From Calycina herbarum (taxonomy: Eukaryota; Ascomycota; Leotiomycetes; Helotiales; Pezizellaceae), in contig LLEY01000007.1 of NCBI GenBank assembly GCA_001414485.1, forward strand, positions 1 to 64,000: 64,000 nt of DNA, read 5' to 3'. The notes below the pieces were generated by a model, which ran no database searches, had not been told where the DNA came from, and saw only the letters and a list, made by a program, of their open reading frames with translations. This document shows positions 12,500 through 23,224 of this stretch, in pieces. Position 1 is the stretch's first letter. Each line of letters opens with the position of its first letter. The translations under genes were made by a program, and so were the position numbers.

Positions 12500-13873
12500 C
12501 TATCTACCTCTCCCCCTTCCTCTCCCACGCCACCCGCGACCCCCCCGTCCTGCGCCACCACCTCGCTTATTACCTCCAGCGCTCCCTTGGTCAAACCTTT
12601 CAGACAGCTTCTCTTCCCCAAACGCCGTTTCGCCAAGCCGTAAATAGCTGATGACTCCTTGATCAATAACCGCTAAAACTACATTTCGCCAGCCATGTTT
12701 CAAGCGCTGATAAAGCTTCGATGGCCCAATCAGATCTGCACCGGGTGGGTCCCAAGGCGTGCTTTCCAACAAAGAAGTAAGTTCTGAGAGTGTCGGAATG
12801 AACGTCGACCGCGCATTCGTGACCGCGACCCGAACGTCTGGAAGCCCTGGATTTGTTTTTGTGAAGGTCGGGGCGCTGCTGGGTTTCCAAATATGAAATA
12901 TCACCCGGTAGGGGTCTTCGGGAGGAGGTGAGGGGAATTCCGGAACAGCTGAGGGCTTATGTCTAGGAATGATGGCGATTTGTCGATAGATGGCGTTATA
13001 AGATCTGTACATGCCGGGCTTTACCAGCGGGCCAAATGGTTGGGGCTCAAGAACTGGATCTGAAAAGAAACTGCCAAAGAGCCAACAAAACATACTTGGA
13101 GACTGCTCGTTCGATTTGACTTCTTGAAAGACATTTTCCTCACCAGGTTTTGTCGCATCCCATGCTGGAGCTCTAAGTACCACATAACCCGTTCTTTTGA
13201 GATTGGTGTATACAGTGTATCTTTCCAAAGTGACCTTGCCTCTCTCACCATCCTTGCCAATCAAAAGAGCATAGGCAGCTTGTAAACTCATAGGAAACCC
13301 CTCATCCAATTCTTCATCAGCCGTCTGCCCCTCAACTGTATCTTCATCCTCTTTGTCCTTGTAGACTCCTGTATATGACGACCGTGTGGGCCACCACAAG
13401 TCGAGATTGCCCCTCTCCACCAAGTAAAGTGCCTCTTCGGGAAGCAACCAAATACTCGAGCGCTTTTGTCCCGTAGTCGCCTTTCCAACACTCTTCCAAT
13501 GTATTCCTTTCGTTGTCTCCAACACAACAACATGATCATCTCCTAGCCCTTGTCTCCATTCCGGCGGAACAACGTCGTTTCTTTGCAAGCTCCCATCTCC
13601 GTAGTAAAAGGCTCTCGTGTGATTTTTCGGTATGTGAAATCGCGTATGGGCAAGCGCATCATGCATAGCCTGTCTGCTTGCCTCGAGGATTCCATCCTGG
13701 TGTTTGGTGCCGTGTTGTTCGAAGTCTTTCTCGCCGCGCTTGGGTAATTGACCTGTTTTTGCGCTTAGAGCTGCAAGCAGCCGGAAATCTGGAGTTTCAT
13801 CGCTGGGGTCTTCGTCTTCGTCGACTTTGGTATGCAGAGAGTTAATTGGCGTGTCTTCGTCGATATCGATCAT
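12500..13873 (-). CDS. SEN54: tRNA-splicing endonuclease subunit Sen54
   Basis: A single-exon gene for a 457-residue Sen54 homologue, a structural subunit of the tetrameric endonuclease that cuts introns out of pre-tRNAs. The Sen54 N-terminal domain is plain: HDALAHTRFHIPKNHTRAFY, then a GDGSLQRNDVVPPEWRQGLG stretch, VVVLETTKGIHWKSVGK, and the hallmark SSIWLLPEEALYLVERGNLD ending in LWWP. A basic Gly/Arg tail (GRGGRGWRGRGRGRGR) closes the protein and could bind RNA. The start at 13873 (MIDIDEDTP, context CACAATGA) is preferred because fungal homologues begin with a similar acidic stretch; the same frame opens 24 codons earlier at 13945 with a weaker context. An acidic loop DKEDEDTVEGQTADEELDEG is a lineage-specific insertion. 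It lies about 1.3 kb from an intron-bearing tRNA-Leu-like gene on the same strand, which is probably coincidence. Confidence 0.92.
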   Translation of the reverse strand: MIDIDEDTPINSLHTKVDEDEDPSDETPDFRLLAALSAKTGQLPKRGEKDFEQHGTKHQDGILEASRQAMHDALAHTRFHIPKNHTRAFYYGDGSLQRNDVVPPEWRQGLGDDHVVVLETTKGIHWKSVGKATTGQKRSSIWLLPEEALYLVERGNLDLWWPTRSSYTGVYKDKEDEDTVEGQTADEELDEGFPMSLQAAYALLIGKDGERGKVTLERYTVYTNLKRTGYVVLRAPAWDATKPGEENVFQEVKSNEQSPSMFCWLFGSFFSDPVLEPQPFGPLVKPGMYRSYNAIYRQIAIIPRHKPSAVPEFPSPPPEDPYRVIFHIWKPSSAPTFTKTNPGLPDVRVAVTNARSTFIPTLSELTSLLESTPWDPPGADLIGPSKLYQRLKHGWRNVVLAVIDQGVISYLRLGETAFGEEKLSERFDQGSAGGNKRGGGAGRGGRGWRGRGRGRGR

Positions 13874-14787
13874 TGTGGAGAAATAAGTGGTGGTGTTTGG
13901 ATTGGGAGTGGTCTTGAGAAATATTTTGTGAGTCTTCCAGTTCATCTGTCAGCCTTGCGCACCAGGCCGAGCCCGCACTGGGAGACAAGCGGCAATAATT
14001 AGGCTGGTGAAGTAATAATTAATCCAGATGGTTTAGGGCAATTAAAATTGATTGCTCCAAATGTCTATGTTAAATTTAAATTGATCTAAATCTTTAGGAG
14101 AATTTACTTAAAATACCCTAGAAAGTTGGAACCACGAGAGGCAGTTACAAACCTGTCGTACTGTCAGTTTTAATTGTCGATCCGGGCTCCCCAAGTACCT
14201 AGCTCAACGCAAAAGTAATAGGTAAATATCTCCCTGAAGCTGAGTTATTGTAAAACAATCCCTTTCGCATCGACTCATGTTTTTACACTATTATTGTAAT
14301 TGTTTTATGACATATTATTTTCTTCGATAGCGACGTTGGGGTAGGAGAATGTATTCAACGCCAGTCTGTGTAAGAGAATAAATAGAAGTAAAGAAAGTTG
14401 GGGTTTTGATTCTCTCAAATTGTTGCAACTATGTGAGAGTCAACTATTTTCTTTTACACGCTTATGTCTAACGCTTTCCTATAACTTTATCCTGCCCACT
14501 CCAAATTCTAATTTTCCAAGGAGAGGAAAACAGACACCAACCCACCCTTCAACAAAAAGATCTACTTAACAGAAGAAAAAGAAAGACGAAAAAGTGTTGA
14601 GAAAACAGCCATCTATTCTGTCGGGGGGTTTTTTTAGAGCACTGAAGCCTACCTATCTTTACAATCTAGAAGAACCCATAGAGTACTGACATTTCCACCC
14701 AAAACGTACACAGCTCCTCTCGGAATAGTTCAAAACAATTGACGGGATTTTACTCCCCGATTATCCTAGCCATTCTCTGGGTGGACA

Positions 14788-14935
14788 GAAAAAGCGGCAG
14801 TGTTCGTACCTGCTTACCAGCCCGTTGTTCTAACTATCTGAGGTAATTAAAAGTAATTGCCCTAGATACTTCGAACAATTTAGAATATTAACCTAGAAAT
14901 TTTAGAACAATCAAGGTAAATTCTTCAAGAAGGTT
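14788..14935. repeat. diverged dispersed repeat, copy 1
   Basis: It begins aaaagcggcagt and runs through tgttctaactatctgaggta to ttttagaacaatc. A related block lies at 31255-31380, sharing the order gta/ctact(t)gaa, gaacaattta, ataacctag and ttttagaac; a second, weaker one at 23580-23725 shares aaaagcggcagt and tgttct. No coding capacity. It may be a short non-autonomous element; ends not defined. Confidence 0.45.
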
Positions 14936-15136
14936 GGAACAACAAATAGGCAGGTACGTACCTAATATTTCCACCGGGAGCCATTGTAGATGTTTTAAAG
15001 ACATTCACGCTGATAAGCCAACCTCCAGCTTCCTCCACCAATCATAAGCTAAGGTTAAGGTAGGTCTGGAAAAAAAAGAAAAAACTTCACAACACGATAT
15101 CTCGCCCAAACCTCCATCTTTTTGCAAAAGAACGCC

Positions 15137-15142
15137 AAAAAA
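15137..15142 (-). terminator. RNA polymerase III terminator of the tRNA-like gene
   Basis: On the minus strand a run of six T begins about 11 nt past the predicted 3' end of the tRNA-Leu-like gene. A T run of four or more just downstream is the usual Pol III stop and supports the orientation. Confidence 0.6.
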
Positions 15143-15152
15143 TAATTTATAG

Positions 15153-15328
15153 TGAACAGGGAGGGATTCGAACCCTATTGATTGTTAGTTGGGGACCGGG
15201 AAGTGAAAACTGGGAAACTTGCCTCGCTCGTTAGAACTGCGGTCTTGGATAGTTCTAATCGGATAAATCGTTGAAGTTTCCTTTCAGAGGACCTAAACAC
15301 AGCGCCTTAACCACTCGGCCACCTGTCC
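15153..15328 (-). tRNA. tRNA-Leu(TAG)-like gene with ~90 nt of extra sequence
   Basis: On the minus strand the ends form a 7-bp acceptor stem (GGACAGG with CCTGTTC, one G-T pair). The D arm GCCGAGTGGTTAAGGC contains a good A box. The anticodon stem strand CTGTG is followed by TT-TAG-G, giving anticodon TAG (leucine). The T arm GGGTTCGAATCCC is a good B box. Between base 37 and the T arm lie about 112 nt, where about 20-25 nt would be expected. The best partner for CTGTG is CGCAG, about 49 nt downstream, implying a ~49-nt intron at the canonical 37/38 site; but then ~60 nt remain before the T stem, far more than a leucine variable arm. So this is either a gene with a long intron and an insertion in the variable region, or a decayed copy. 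The T6 terminator downstream argues that it can be transcribed. Confidence 0.62.
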
Positions 15329-17587
15329 TGATGTTGTTTTTAATATGTTGATGCGCCTTTAACATCACTATAATATTTTTCTTAAAGTGGGGGGCTGGGT
15401 TGGGGCTGATGTTGGTGGGAGTATGATAAGCGGAGCTTAGCCGCAGCCAATGACATGTCTCCACTATCACAAGTGAATTGCGACAACTAGTAAAGTACTA
15501 CAGTGTAAAAAAAGAAGTTCAAACTGCAGAAGACGCTTTGTGATTTATTATTCGAGTATTGGAGTTTTAAAAAACGAAGACTTGATTTTTGGAGCTTATT
15601 TACAAGTGTGAGTGAGCACTGAGAAGGTTAGAAATAAGTTCTGGCTTGATTGGGCTTTAGAGAGGCTGATATCGAGTTAGATGATCGTTATAAGTCTCTT
15701 TTGTTAATTTGTTGATTTATTTTTAGAGTGTAATGATTAGGTTCAATAGAATCAAAAACACAGAAGCGCAGGTTCAAAACGTCTCTTTCGTTTTTGTAAT
15801 TAGGCTTCTAAATTCCAGATACAACTGTTGTAACAGAAGTTTAATAAAGGGATTAAATCCCTTCTATCTAAATATTATCTCTTATACATGACTCAATTCT
15901 CAAGCGGAAGACAAAATAAATAAAAATCTACTTTTTCTTATCATAGTTTACATTTTCTTCTATAAAATTGAAGTTCAAACTTTCGCATTAATATCCTTTT
16001 ACTAATCAGTATTATCATACCAACATTGCTCGTCGACTTTTACGTATTATCGAGTCAATTGGTAGCTAGACTCGAAGACCATTCTGCCTTCAGAAAGCCC
16101 GCTTTCTCTTAGTTTTGGTAAAGATGAATTATTTCCACACAGTAAATTCATTCCCTAAAATTCACGAAGTGGGTTTTATTATTTATTCCTCGTTTCTAAT
16201 TTGAACACCCTTTATTTTCCTCAGCGCCTTGAATTATGTTCTTACAAGTGTATTGAATTTCAGGTTAAACGGTATAGAACGTCAAAAGTATTAAGTGTTA
16301 AAATATTATTACTACAGCAGTTCCCGTGAATGTTGAAGATAGTTTCTCTTTTGAACAAGTCGTGGTAAGGATGAGTAGCTTCATTATTTCGTTTCACTAA
16401 CTGTGAAGAATCTTCAAGTGAGAAGGAGAAGAAAGTTTTAACGTTTGAATCCATCATAGTGATGCGAATTTGAGGTAAGTGTTCCCTCGCTGGGTTTCGT
16501 TCCGATACAAATCCACTCATTTCTCTACTCCAGAATTCAGATTCCCTTGATTCTGGCCTCTCGGACTTTCTTTTCATTTCGGTGTACCCATTTGAAAGCA
16601 CGTCAGTTTATTAAGATGACGATCTATGTGAGTTTCGTGATCTACAAACGAGTAAGGGTAATAAGTTGAGTTCTGGTGGGTATAGTAAGAGCAGTGAGCT
16701 TTACTCTGCGAGCACCCTATTTCTCATTACTTGAATCTATCTCGAAGAATTACAAATATTGCCCGAGAGATTCTAGAAGAATCAAAAAACTAAGTTTCTA
16801 AATTTCCTATATCTTCTCGAATAATGTTTTTGATTATCCTAGACTGTTTCGCGCAACTGAAGTAAAATTAAGTGTTTCTAGAGGAATGCCCACCTCTCTT
16901 ACATTACCTTACAGGGAAAAAGGAAGGGAAGTAAACAAAATAACCAACTTGGATTTAAAATGGTTTGAGAATGGCAGTATTAGAAGATAATTGAGATGAG
17001 GATAACACGGTTGGAAGAAAACTTGCATGGCGCTTAGGAAATGTCTTGTTCTCTCGTCAGGAATTTGACATGAATTTCTTGCTATAGATTGGAGAAAATA
17101 AATAGGGTTCAGGTTACGTTTCACTCGTGCTTGATAATTGGTCAAGTTGGGTTTGCTGAAGGAGAGGAAGACGAGGAATAAAGGAGGAAGAGCAAGAGGA
17201 GAAAAGCTACAACAGAGGTCTGGTTTCTGGTTCCATTCGTCCATTCGCCGCATGGCCCATCGACCCTCAAAGCCTTGGGAGATCCAACAATTTGCGAAAA
17301 AGACGAAACCACTAGTAACCGGTTTTAATAGCCATGCTTCATTCTTGACATAGTCTTCGTTGCCCAAGCACGATTTGCAAGAGATTCCGAAACCAGAAGA
17401 GACGACCAAACTGAGGTATCAAAAATTCCATTTGCCATGATGCCTGCTTGAATGCATCTCTTAAACGCCTAGCCCATTGGCATGCCCATGATTCATTTTT
17501 ATTTGGTAGGTCTTCCACACTTATCGACCCCATATCGCAAAGACTGAGTCTCTCATAAATCCATTCCTCGTCATCTCCCGAGTCCGC
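15329..17587. other. AT-rich intergenic
   Basis: About 2.3 kb with no supported gene. Minus-strand frames at 16260-16601 and 16909-17409 are unspliced, biased in composition and match no family. The last few hundred bases are probably the 3' flank of the SmF gene. It contains a repeat block near 16740-16915 (separate entry). Confidence 0.45.
16740..16915. repeat. diverged dispersed repeat, related to 35080-35360
   Basis: It shares with a block near 35080-35360 the phrases tcctagact.tttc.c.caa, then tgccca.ctctcttac, in the same order and at similar spacing. Both are AT-rich and non-coding. Copy ends and class are not defined. Confidence 0.4.
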
Positions 17588-18123
17588 TCATCCATCCATC
17601 TTGGTATCTCCATTCCCGTTGTTTTGATTCGCGCCTTGGATCCATAGGACGTTGTTGCATCTAAACCCCAAATGTCAGCAAATAATCCAAGCCATGTTTT
17701 TGAAGACCCAATGCCAACAGAACTAAGCAAAAAGGCCCTCTCCAAAGACATGTGATAAAATAGGCAATACCTTATCAAAACCTGACCCAATACACTCGTC
17801 ATCTGTTGATCAATCCACTCCTCCGCTCCTGACAATTGAATATTCATGTAACTGTCGATGCTAACGAGACGGCCCTTGTATTCGGTTTGTCCCCACTTCA
17901 GTCTGATGATGACCTCCTCGTTGACACTAGTTTCCCATATTTAGTTTTCGCACATTCATTGCTCGTAGAGTAGGAGGATGGTGGGGTAGTAATCGCGGGG
18001 GGGTTGGAGGGTGGGCAGGACATACAGGTTTTGCAGCATAGGCCGCGGGTTGATTGGCATAAACTGCAATTTTTGTTAGTAGGGAGATTCGAGAGGGAAG
18101 GTGAGACAGCTTACGGCACTCAT
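17588..18123 (-). CDS. smf1: small nuclear ribonucleoprotein F (SmF), 4 exons
   Basis: A 91-residue Sm protein assembled from four exons: 18123-18115, 18063-18026, 17926-17771 and 17660-17588, with introns of 51, 99 and 110 nt (donors GTAAGC, GTATGT, GTATTG; acceptors all AG), all in phase. SmF is one of seven proteins of the ring on spliceosomal snRNAs. The N-terminus MSAFMPINPRPMLQNLVNEE matches SmF. Sm motif 1 is visible in IIRLKWGQTEYKGRLVSIDS followed by YMN, the loop that contacts the U-rich Sm site. Sm motif 2 is VLIRCNNVLWIQG. The acidic-polar tail GNGDTKMDG is short, as expected. No single open frame covers it: the first exon is only nine bases, so automated predictions could miss it. 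It lies downstream of the broken NLR gene on the opposite strand. Confidence 0.9.
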
Positions 18124-18335
18124 TTTGAGATTGGTAGAAGGTGTTTGGTGGAGGCGCGTGGAGGTGGTTTGCGCGTCTTGAGCTTCAAAATCTTGAGGCT
18201 GCGATTGGGATGGGGTGAAATCGAGGGTCGGTGCTGCTTTTAGCGAACGCCTTGGCAAGGCTGATATCCATGAGGACAACCACAACATAAAAAATCAATC
18301 GAGCTACGAAGTTTATATTAACTTCTTATCATGGG

Positions 18336-21300
18336 ATGAACACTGCTGATGTGATGGCATCGTCCTCGATTTCGACTCACAAGCAACGAGTTTATCGGCT
18401 GCGTAACCTGCCTGATCATCTGGACCGACAATCCGCTGCTGAGCTACTCGCAAGCTGTATTGATGGCCTCTCTCTCCAGCACATCCCGATCTCATCGCTA
18501 GCACACATAGTAGACCCTTGATCACCACAGCAAACAAAAACTGTGACACTCATCCTTCAAGGCTGTACCATTGACCCCCTCAGTGATTACAAAATGGTGA
18601 ACGAACCTTTTCCCTTCCCGGACTAGCGAAACCCCTTATGCTGGATCATCATTTCCAAGGACTTACCCCGCTTAATGAGATCAATCAAGAATTACATCAA
18701 CATGAGTGACTGACCCCCTCTTACGCCTTGGCTGTGCAATTGAACGTTCCATGCTGACGAACACTCTGAAATCAGTTGTATCGTAATTTCCGGCCTCGCG
18801 AGCCATCCTTTCGGGTCATGGCAACCTCATGGCAATGATAAGACGTTTATGTGGATTCGGGACGAGCTTTCACACTGTCTTCCGTCAATTCGATTCATTA
18901 TCTACGGATATGACACAACACTGAAATCAAGCAACTCATTTCAAACAATAACCGATCTCGCCAATTCCTTTATCAACATTTTACGTACCTATGGTTGGAC
19001 ATCGCCAACTGCAAAGCCCCTCCTGTTCCTCGCACATAGTTTGGGAGGAGTTCTTTTAAAACAGACACTTTTGATGCTCGCTGGAAGTGGGGAAAGGGAA
19101 AATGCTATTGCGAACCTCGTTAGGGGTGCTGTTTTCTTCGGCGTTCCCAGTCAAGGCATGCCCCTGAATGATGTGTTTGCCATGTTAGGCGATCAACCTA
19201 ACTTAGATGCACTCGTTAAGGATGTTTCTGAGGGTTGATAATGTTTACAACAACTTGAGAAACAATTTACTGGAGCCTCGATTGTTCGTACCATGAAACT
19301 GTTTTGGGCGTATGAAACGAAAACTCGTAAGATGGTCGAGGTAAGATTACACCTAATATCCGGCAAGGTGGTCAATTGATAATCTTACAACTTTCGCAGC
19401 ATGTAGGCGGAGACAAATACAGCAGATCTGGTCCGGCTACTATTTTGGTAACGCGAGAATCAGCTACAAGTGGTCGATGTTTTAATGATAAACCATGCAC
19501 TATTCAAATTGACGAAAACCATTCCGATATGGTCAAGTTTCCTAGCGGTGAGCACAAAATTCATGTTATAACTAGCAGGCTCGCAGAAATATGCGATATG
19601 CTTCAATCCCCGAGTTCGTCTCAACGAGAAGCAAATATGGCCGGGCACGGTGACATAAGCGAGGACAAAGATAGTCCAGAGAACAGATTCGTCGTGCCGC
19701 CGAATAATCAGTCATCTACGGTGGATAATTTGTGGTGGGATGATGAGCGTAAGTACTTCTTACAATGACTGAAATGTGTAACTTACACCAGGGAGGCATC
19801 TTGAACTCTCTACATGCGCCAGAAAGAGACACCCGAATGGAACAAATCGAAGATCAATCCAATCATAGCTTTGACTGGGTGTATTCTTCGCTCGGGTTCC
19901 CCCAATGGCTTCGAAATGGCCAAGAGATATATTGGATCAGTGGTAAACCAGGCTCTGGTAAATCCACTCTCATGAAGTTTATTCACAATGATGCGAGGAC
20001 CTTCGAACTTTTACATCAATGGCAATCTGGGGCCTATCAAATAATCGCTAGCGTTCTCTTTCACTATCGTGGGAGCTCTATTCAGAAATTATTTGAAGGA
20101 CTTCTCTGAAGTATCATCAGCCAGATTCTCGAAGCAGAGCCATGTTTGCTCTCGATTGTGAAATCCACCTTTTCCAATCTTTATGATAGGCGTGTTGCGC
20201 AACGGGATATGGGAAATTTGTACGCTGATATAAATTGGCTTATTGAATGTTGCAAGATTACCAAATATTCCAGGTTGGAGTCTAGCATCTCCTCTATCAT
20301 GGAGTTGCGCAGAAATAAGAAGGAGTTTACGTCAGGAATTCGCTCCCTCCTCAAAAATGGGGGATTAGAAACCAATAAACGAGATGAGCCGGATCATGTC
20401 AGAGAGGAAGTTTTCAGTAGGGACGTGGAGTAATATCTCAAAACCGTGTTGAAACGAAACCAGGCACGCAATGATCTTCAGACAACAATTCAAGAAGAGG
20501 AATGGTCAAGACAGAAGCTAGAAGAAATTCTACGCCGACTGTGTATGCAGACACTACTTGACGTGGATCTGTTTTTACTTCTTGATGCCCTTGATGAATA
20601 CGATGGTCGGCCAAAGTTCATCTCGGGGTTTCTCAAAGATCTTACTGTAGATTTCCCACGAACAAAAACTAGAATCTTGTTCTCAAGCCAACCTTGGAAC
20701 ATCTTTCGAGAGGAATTCGACGCCTGTCCAGGATTGCGAATACACGAGCATACTGAAAATGACATTTGAGATTACTGCATTGGCTCCATTGCAGCTTTTG
20801 CTCCCGAGTCTGCAAAGTATCTGCTGCCGCTGGTTGAGAATATCGTGAGTCGCTCCATTGGAGTGTTTCTTTAGGTAGAACTTGTCCTTCGAGATCTCTT
20901 CAGGGTCATAGTTACATACAGCCACCAAACAGAGCGAGTGGACGAATACTTGCGGCACACTCTTGATTCTCTTCCTGTCCAACTAGACGAATACTACGCT
21001 GCCATCATTGAGCGTATTTCACCAGGTTCTAGATGGGAAACATGTCATTCTTGAGTCTTTAGCCAGGTCCACTACCGTGCTTGTGGCTGAAGGTCTAGCA
21101 AGAGTTATCCGGTGTTCTACTTTGAAGAAGTATCCAGATGACAGCAGACAGATTACACGTGGTTTCAATTACGAGGAAGAATTCATTCGGCAAGTCACTG
21201 GTGGCCTGGTTGATGTTGATCCACAATCCCACAAAATTCAACTTATGCACCAAACTATTAAGGAATTTGTAGAGGCACACCAATTCCGAAATATCGTGCT

Positions 21301-22243
21301 TGGACATGATCGTGTACAAATTACCGGGGAAAATGGTCACTCCTTCTGACGAAATCTCTTTTTGTAAAAGGTCCCAGATTTGACAAAATCTTTTCCTACC
21401 ATGCTAGGGAAGCAGAAAAAGAACCACAGGGACAAGTCAACACGAATTTTTCGCCAGCTCCCCACGAGATCGTTTCGATGGCTTGGAGGCGTCCCGAGTT
21501 TCTTCACTAATAAGTCTTACGGTCTTCGCTGGCTTGCAGCTCTTGTTAGAGGACTTGCATCAAACTGAAAACTCTCGTTTCCAGGTCACAGGATCCATTT
21601 CTGTGCATTCTTGACCACGGCAAAACTCATGGCCTTTCCAGGGAGGATTGCCTGGAAATCTTGAAATCACTTTTATTGAAAGGGTTTACACCTGACAAAG
21701 ATATAGCCGGCATCTCGTTAATCATGAAAAAAATGTGGTACAATGATGTTAATCTCAAAGAGCAAAGGAATGAACCGCACGAGGAGTACCTGGGGTTCGC
21801 TCTTCTAATGGGTCAACAAACAAGGGGATGTGGTACTATCAATATCAATTTTGATAATGGTAAAAATGGGGAGTATACTGCACATGAGCCCGCCAATTCT
21901 GGCAGAACAACTTTTATTGAACGGGGCAGACCCGAATATCCCCGACTCCCAGGGTCGATTACCGCTTGACTACCTCATAGCCAACAAGTCCATACACTTC
22001 AGCAATCCAGATTATCTTCATGAATATGCAATCTTACTTGCCAAGCACGGCGCAAAGCTGGGCCAGACGACGAGAAAGGAGTGGGAGGCTTTTATGCAGC
22101 ACCTGTCACTTTATGAGGAGATCGATACCACTGAGTTTGCTCGCCTAGGCTTGCCATCCTGGATCACAACTCGGGATAGTTGGCAGGGGAATGTCTCTTC
22201 GAGGCGTGCAAACTCGAGAGTTTCCAAATGGGGTCGATAAGAA
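18336..22243 (+). pseudogene. NLR-like pseudogene: alpha/beta hydrolase-NACHT-ankyrin
   Basis: Remains of a large STAND/NLR-type protein of the kind linked to fungal non-self recognition. In order: an N-terminal KQRVYRLRNLPDHLD motif (from 18390); a hydrolase domain from about 18778 with VISGLASHPFGSW, FIIYGYDT and the nucleophile elbow LAHSLGG; a DENHSDMVKFPSG-like stretch near 19515; a NACHT ATPase with Walker A GKPGSGKST (about 19942) and Walker B LLLDALDEYDG (about 20575); and an ankyrin-like end with LLNGADPNIPDSQGRLPLDY (about 21910). The frame is broken many times: TGA at 18519, a frameshift near 18640 and a TAG at about 18626, TGA TAA at 19236, TGA at 20107, TAA at 20431, TGA at 20767, TGA at 21347, and more. 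At least one intron (19339-19400, GTAAGA/GCAG) is still intact. Several stops fit C-to-T or G-to-A changes, as expected from RIP. The gene cannot make a full protein. Confidence 0.85.
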
Positions 22244-22606
22244 ATTCAAGTAGGCGAGACAGCATAACAATGTGTGTTCACGTGTAGTAGCTGGTGTATC
22301 GATTCGTCTCTACCACGCCAAGTGAAGCATGTTGCTTCAAGAACTCGGCAAATAACGCGTATATAGAGGTTTTGGTTAAAGGCTAATAATAGGTTTTATA
22401 GTTATACCGAAGTGATTTCACATGCAAGTAATTAGAGGTGTTGGGCTTATAATCATATTAAATTGATCGTATGAGGAAGGTGAAGATGAAGATGAAGAAC
22501 AAGGAGTTCGTTCAGTGTTCAGAGTTAAGCTACCAATATGCCTAGATGAGCTTTCACGCCCAATCCTCAACATCTAGTACTAGCTAGTCTCTAGATAATT
22601 ATTACC
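22244..22606. other. intergenic
   Basis: A 3' flank shared by the NLR pseudogene (plus) and the hypothetical gene (minus). AT-rich with an agaagatgaagatgaag run near 22470. Nothing else is seen. Confidence 0.4.
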
Positions 22607-23224
22607 TTAGGTACTCGATTCAGTACGAACATGCTCAAACCCTTCAAGCCCGCTCGCATGGATGATGTAACCTCGAACAGGAGCACACATGGAAAAGACC
22701 ATGTCTCCTCTAGTACGAAGGCAAATACCTCCCGGAACGTATGGCTGATAGGAAATCGGGTTCAACTGCGTAAACTTCGTGTTGGGAGTTGTAATGAAGC
22801 CTCGATGAGGGTGAAAGATGAACTCTCCATCTTCCGCCAACTTAGGTTTAAGACATCTATTTCCAGAAGTCTCGTCCGAGGATTTATCTTGAACTTCGTC
22901 CTTATCTACCCACTCCAACTCATTCAAAGCTACACCCGTTAAGGGGGGAATTGCGAATTCTGGACCAATGAATGAGAATGTGAACTTCGCCTCTGTCTTA
23001 CCAGTGGCTTCGAACTCAAACTTACCCGTGACATCTCCGTCGCGAATCTCGTACTTACCTGGTTTGATCCAGTAATTACTGAGATTATTTCTTGGGTCGG
23101 GCTCTGCTAGGAGAAAGAAGAATCGGTTCAAGTCACGGATAGTGACCGTTGGTAGTTGTGGGTACTCACGGTCCGCTGGAGCGGGTAGGAATCGTCGACC
23201 ACCGAGAACGCATTGAACTGGCAT
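22607..23224 (-). CDS. hypothetical protein, 205 residues
   Basis: A single-exon frame beginning MPVQCVLGGRRFLPAPADRE and ending EHVRTESST. I do not recognise it. It is rich in aromatic and beta-branched residues, with alternating patterns such as TGKTEAKFTFSFIGPEF, and ends in a block with two Cys (GICLRTRGDMVFSMCAPVRG). It has no signal peptide or membrane segment, so a small cytosolic beta-rich protein is likely. The frame is open upstream without an ATG, so the Met at 23224 is taken as start. It lies between two broken genes but is itself intact, which suggests it is either functional or a recent arrival. Real gene likely; function unknown. Confidence 0.6.
   Translation of the reverse strand: MPVQCVLGGRRFLPAPADREYPQLPTVTIRDLNRFFFLLAEPDPRNNLSNYWIKPGKYEIRDGDVTGKFEFEATGKTEAKFTFSFIGPEFAIPPLTGVALNELEWVDKDEVQDKSSDETSGNRCLKPKLAEDGEFIFHPHRGFITTPNTKFTQLNPISYQPYVPGGICLRTRGDMVFSMCAPVRGYIIHASGLEGFEHVRTESST

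Larger units (their letters stand above)
13874..15152. other. AT-rich intergenic with dispersed-repeat copies
   Basis: No gene is visible between SEN54 and the tRNA. Two stretches, near 14030-14160 and 14790-14950, share phrases such as cctaga(a), gaacaatt and a ggttggaac(a/c)ac ending, and look like diverged copies of one repeat (see the repeat entry at 14788). The rest is AT-rich, with no open frame over 60 codons in sense with any family. Confidence 0.5.

Noticed and set aside
16260..17409. Minus-strand frames of 113 and 166 codons
   Set aside because: AT-rich composition without conserved motifs; the second overlaps other open frames and lies beyond the stop of SmF.
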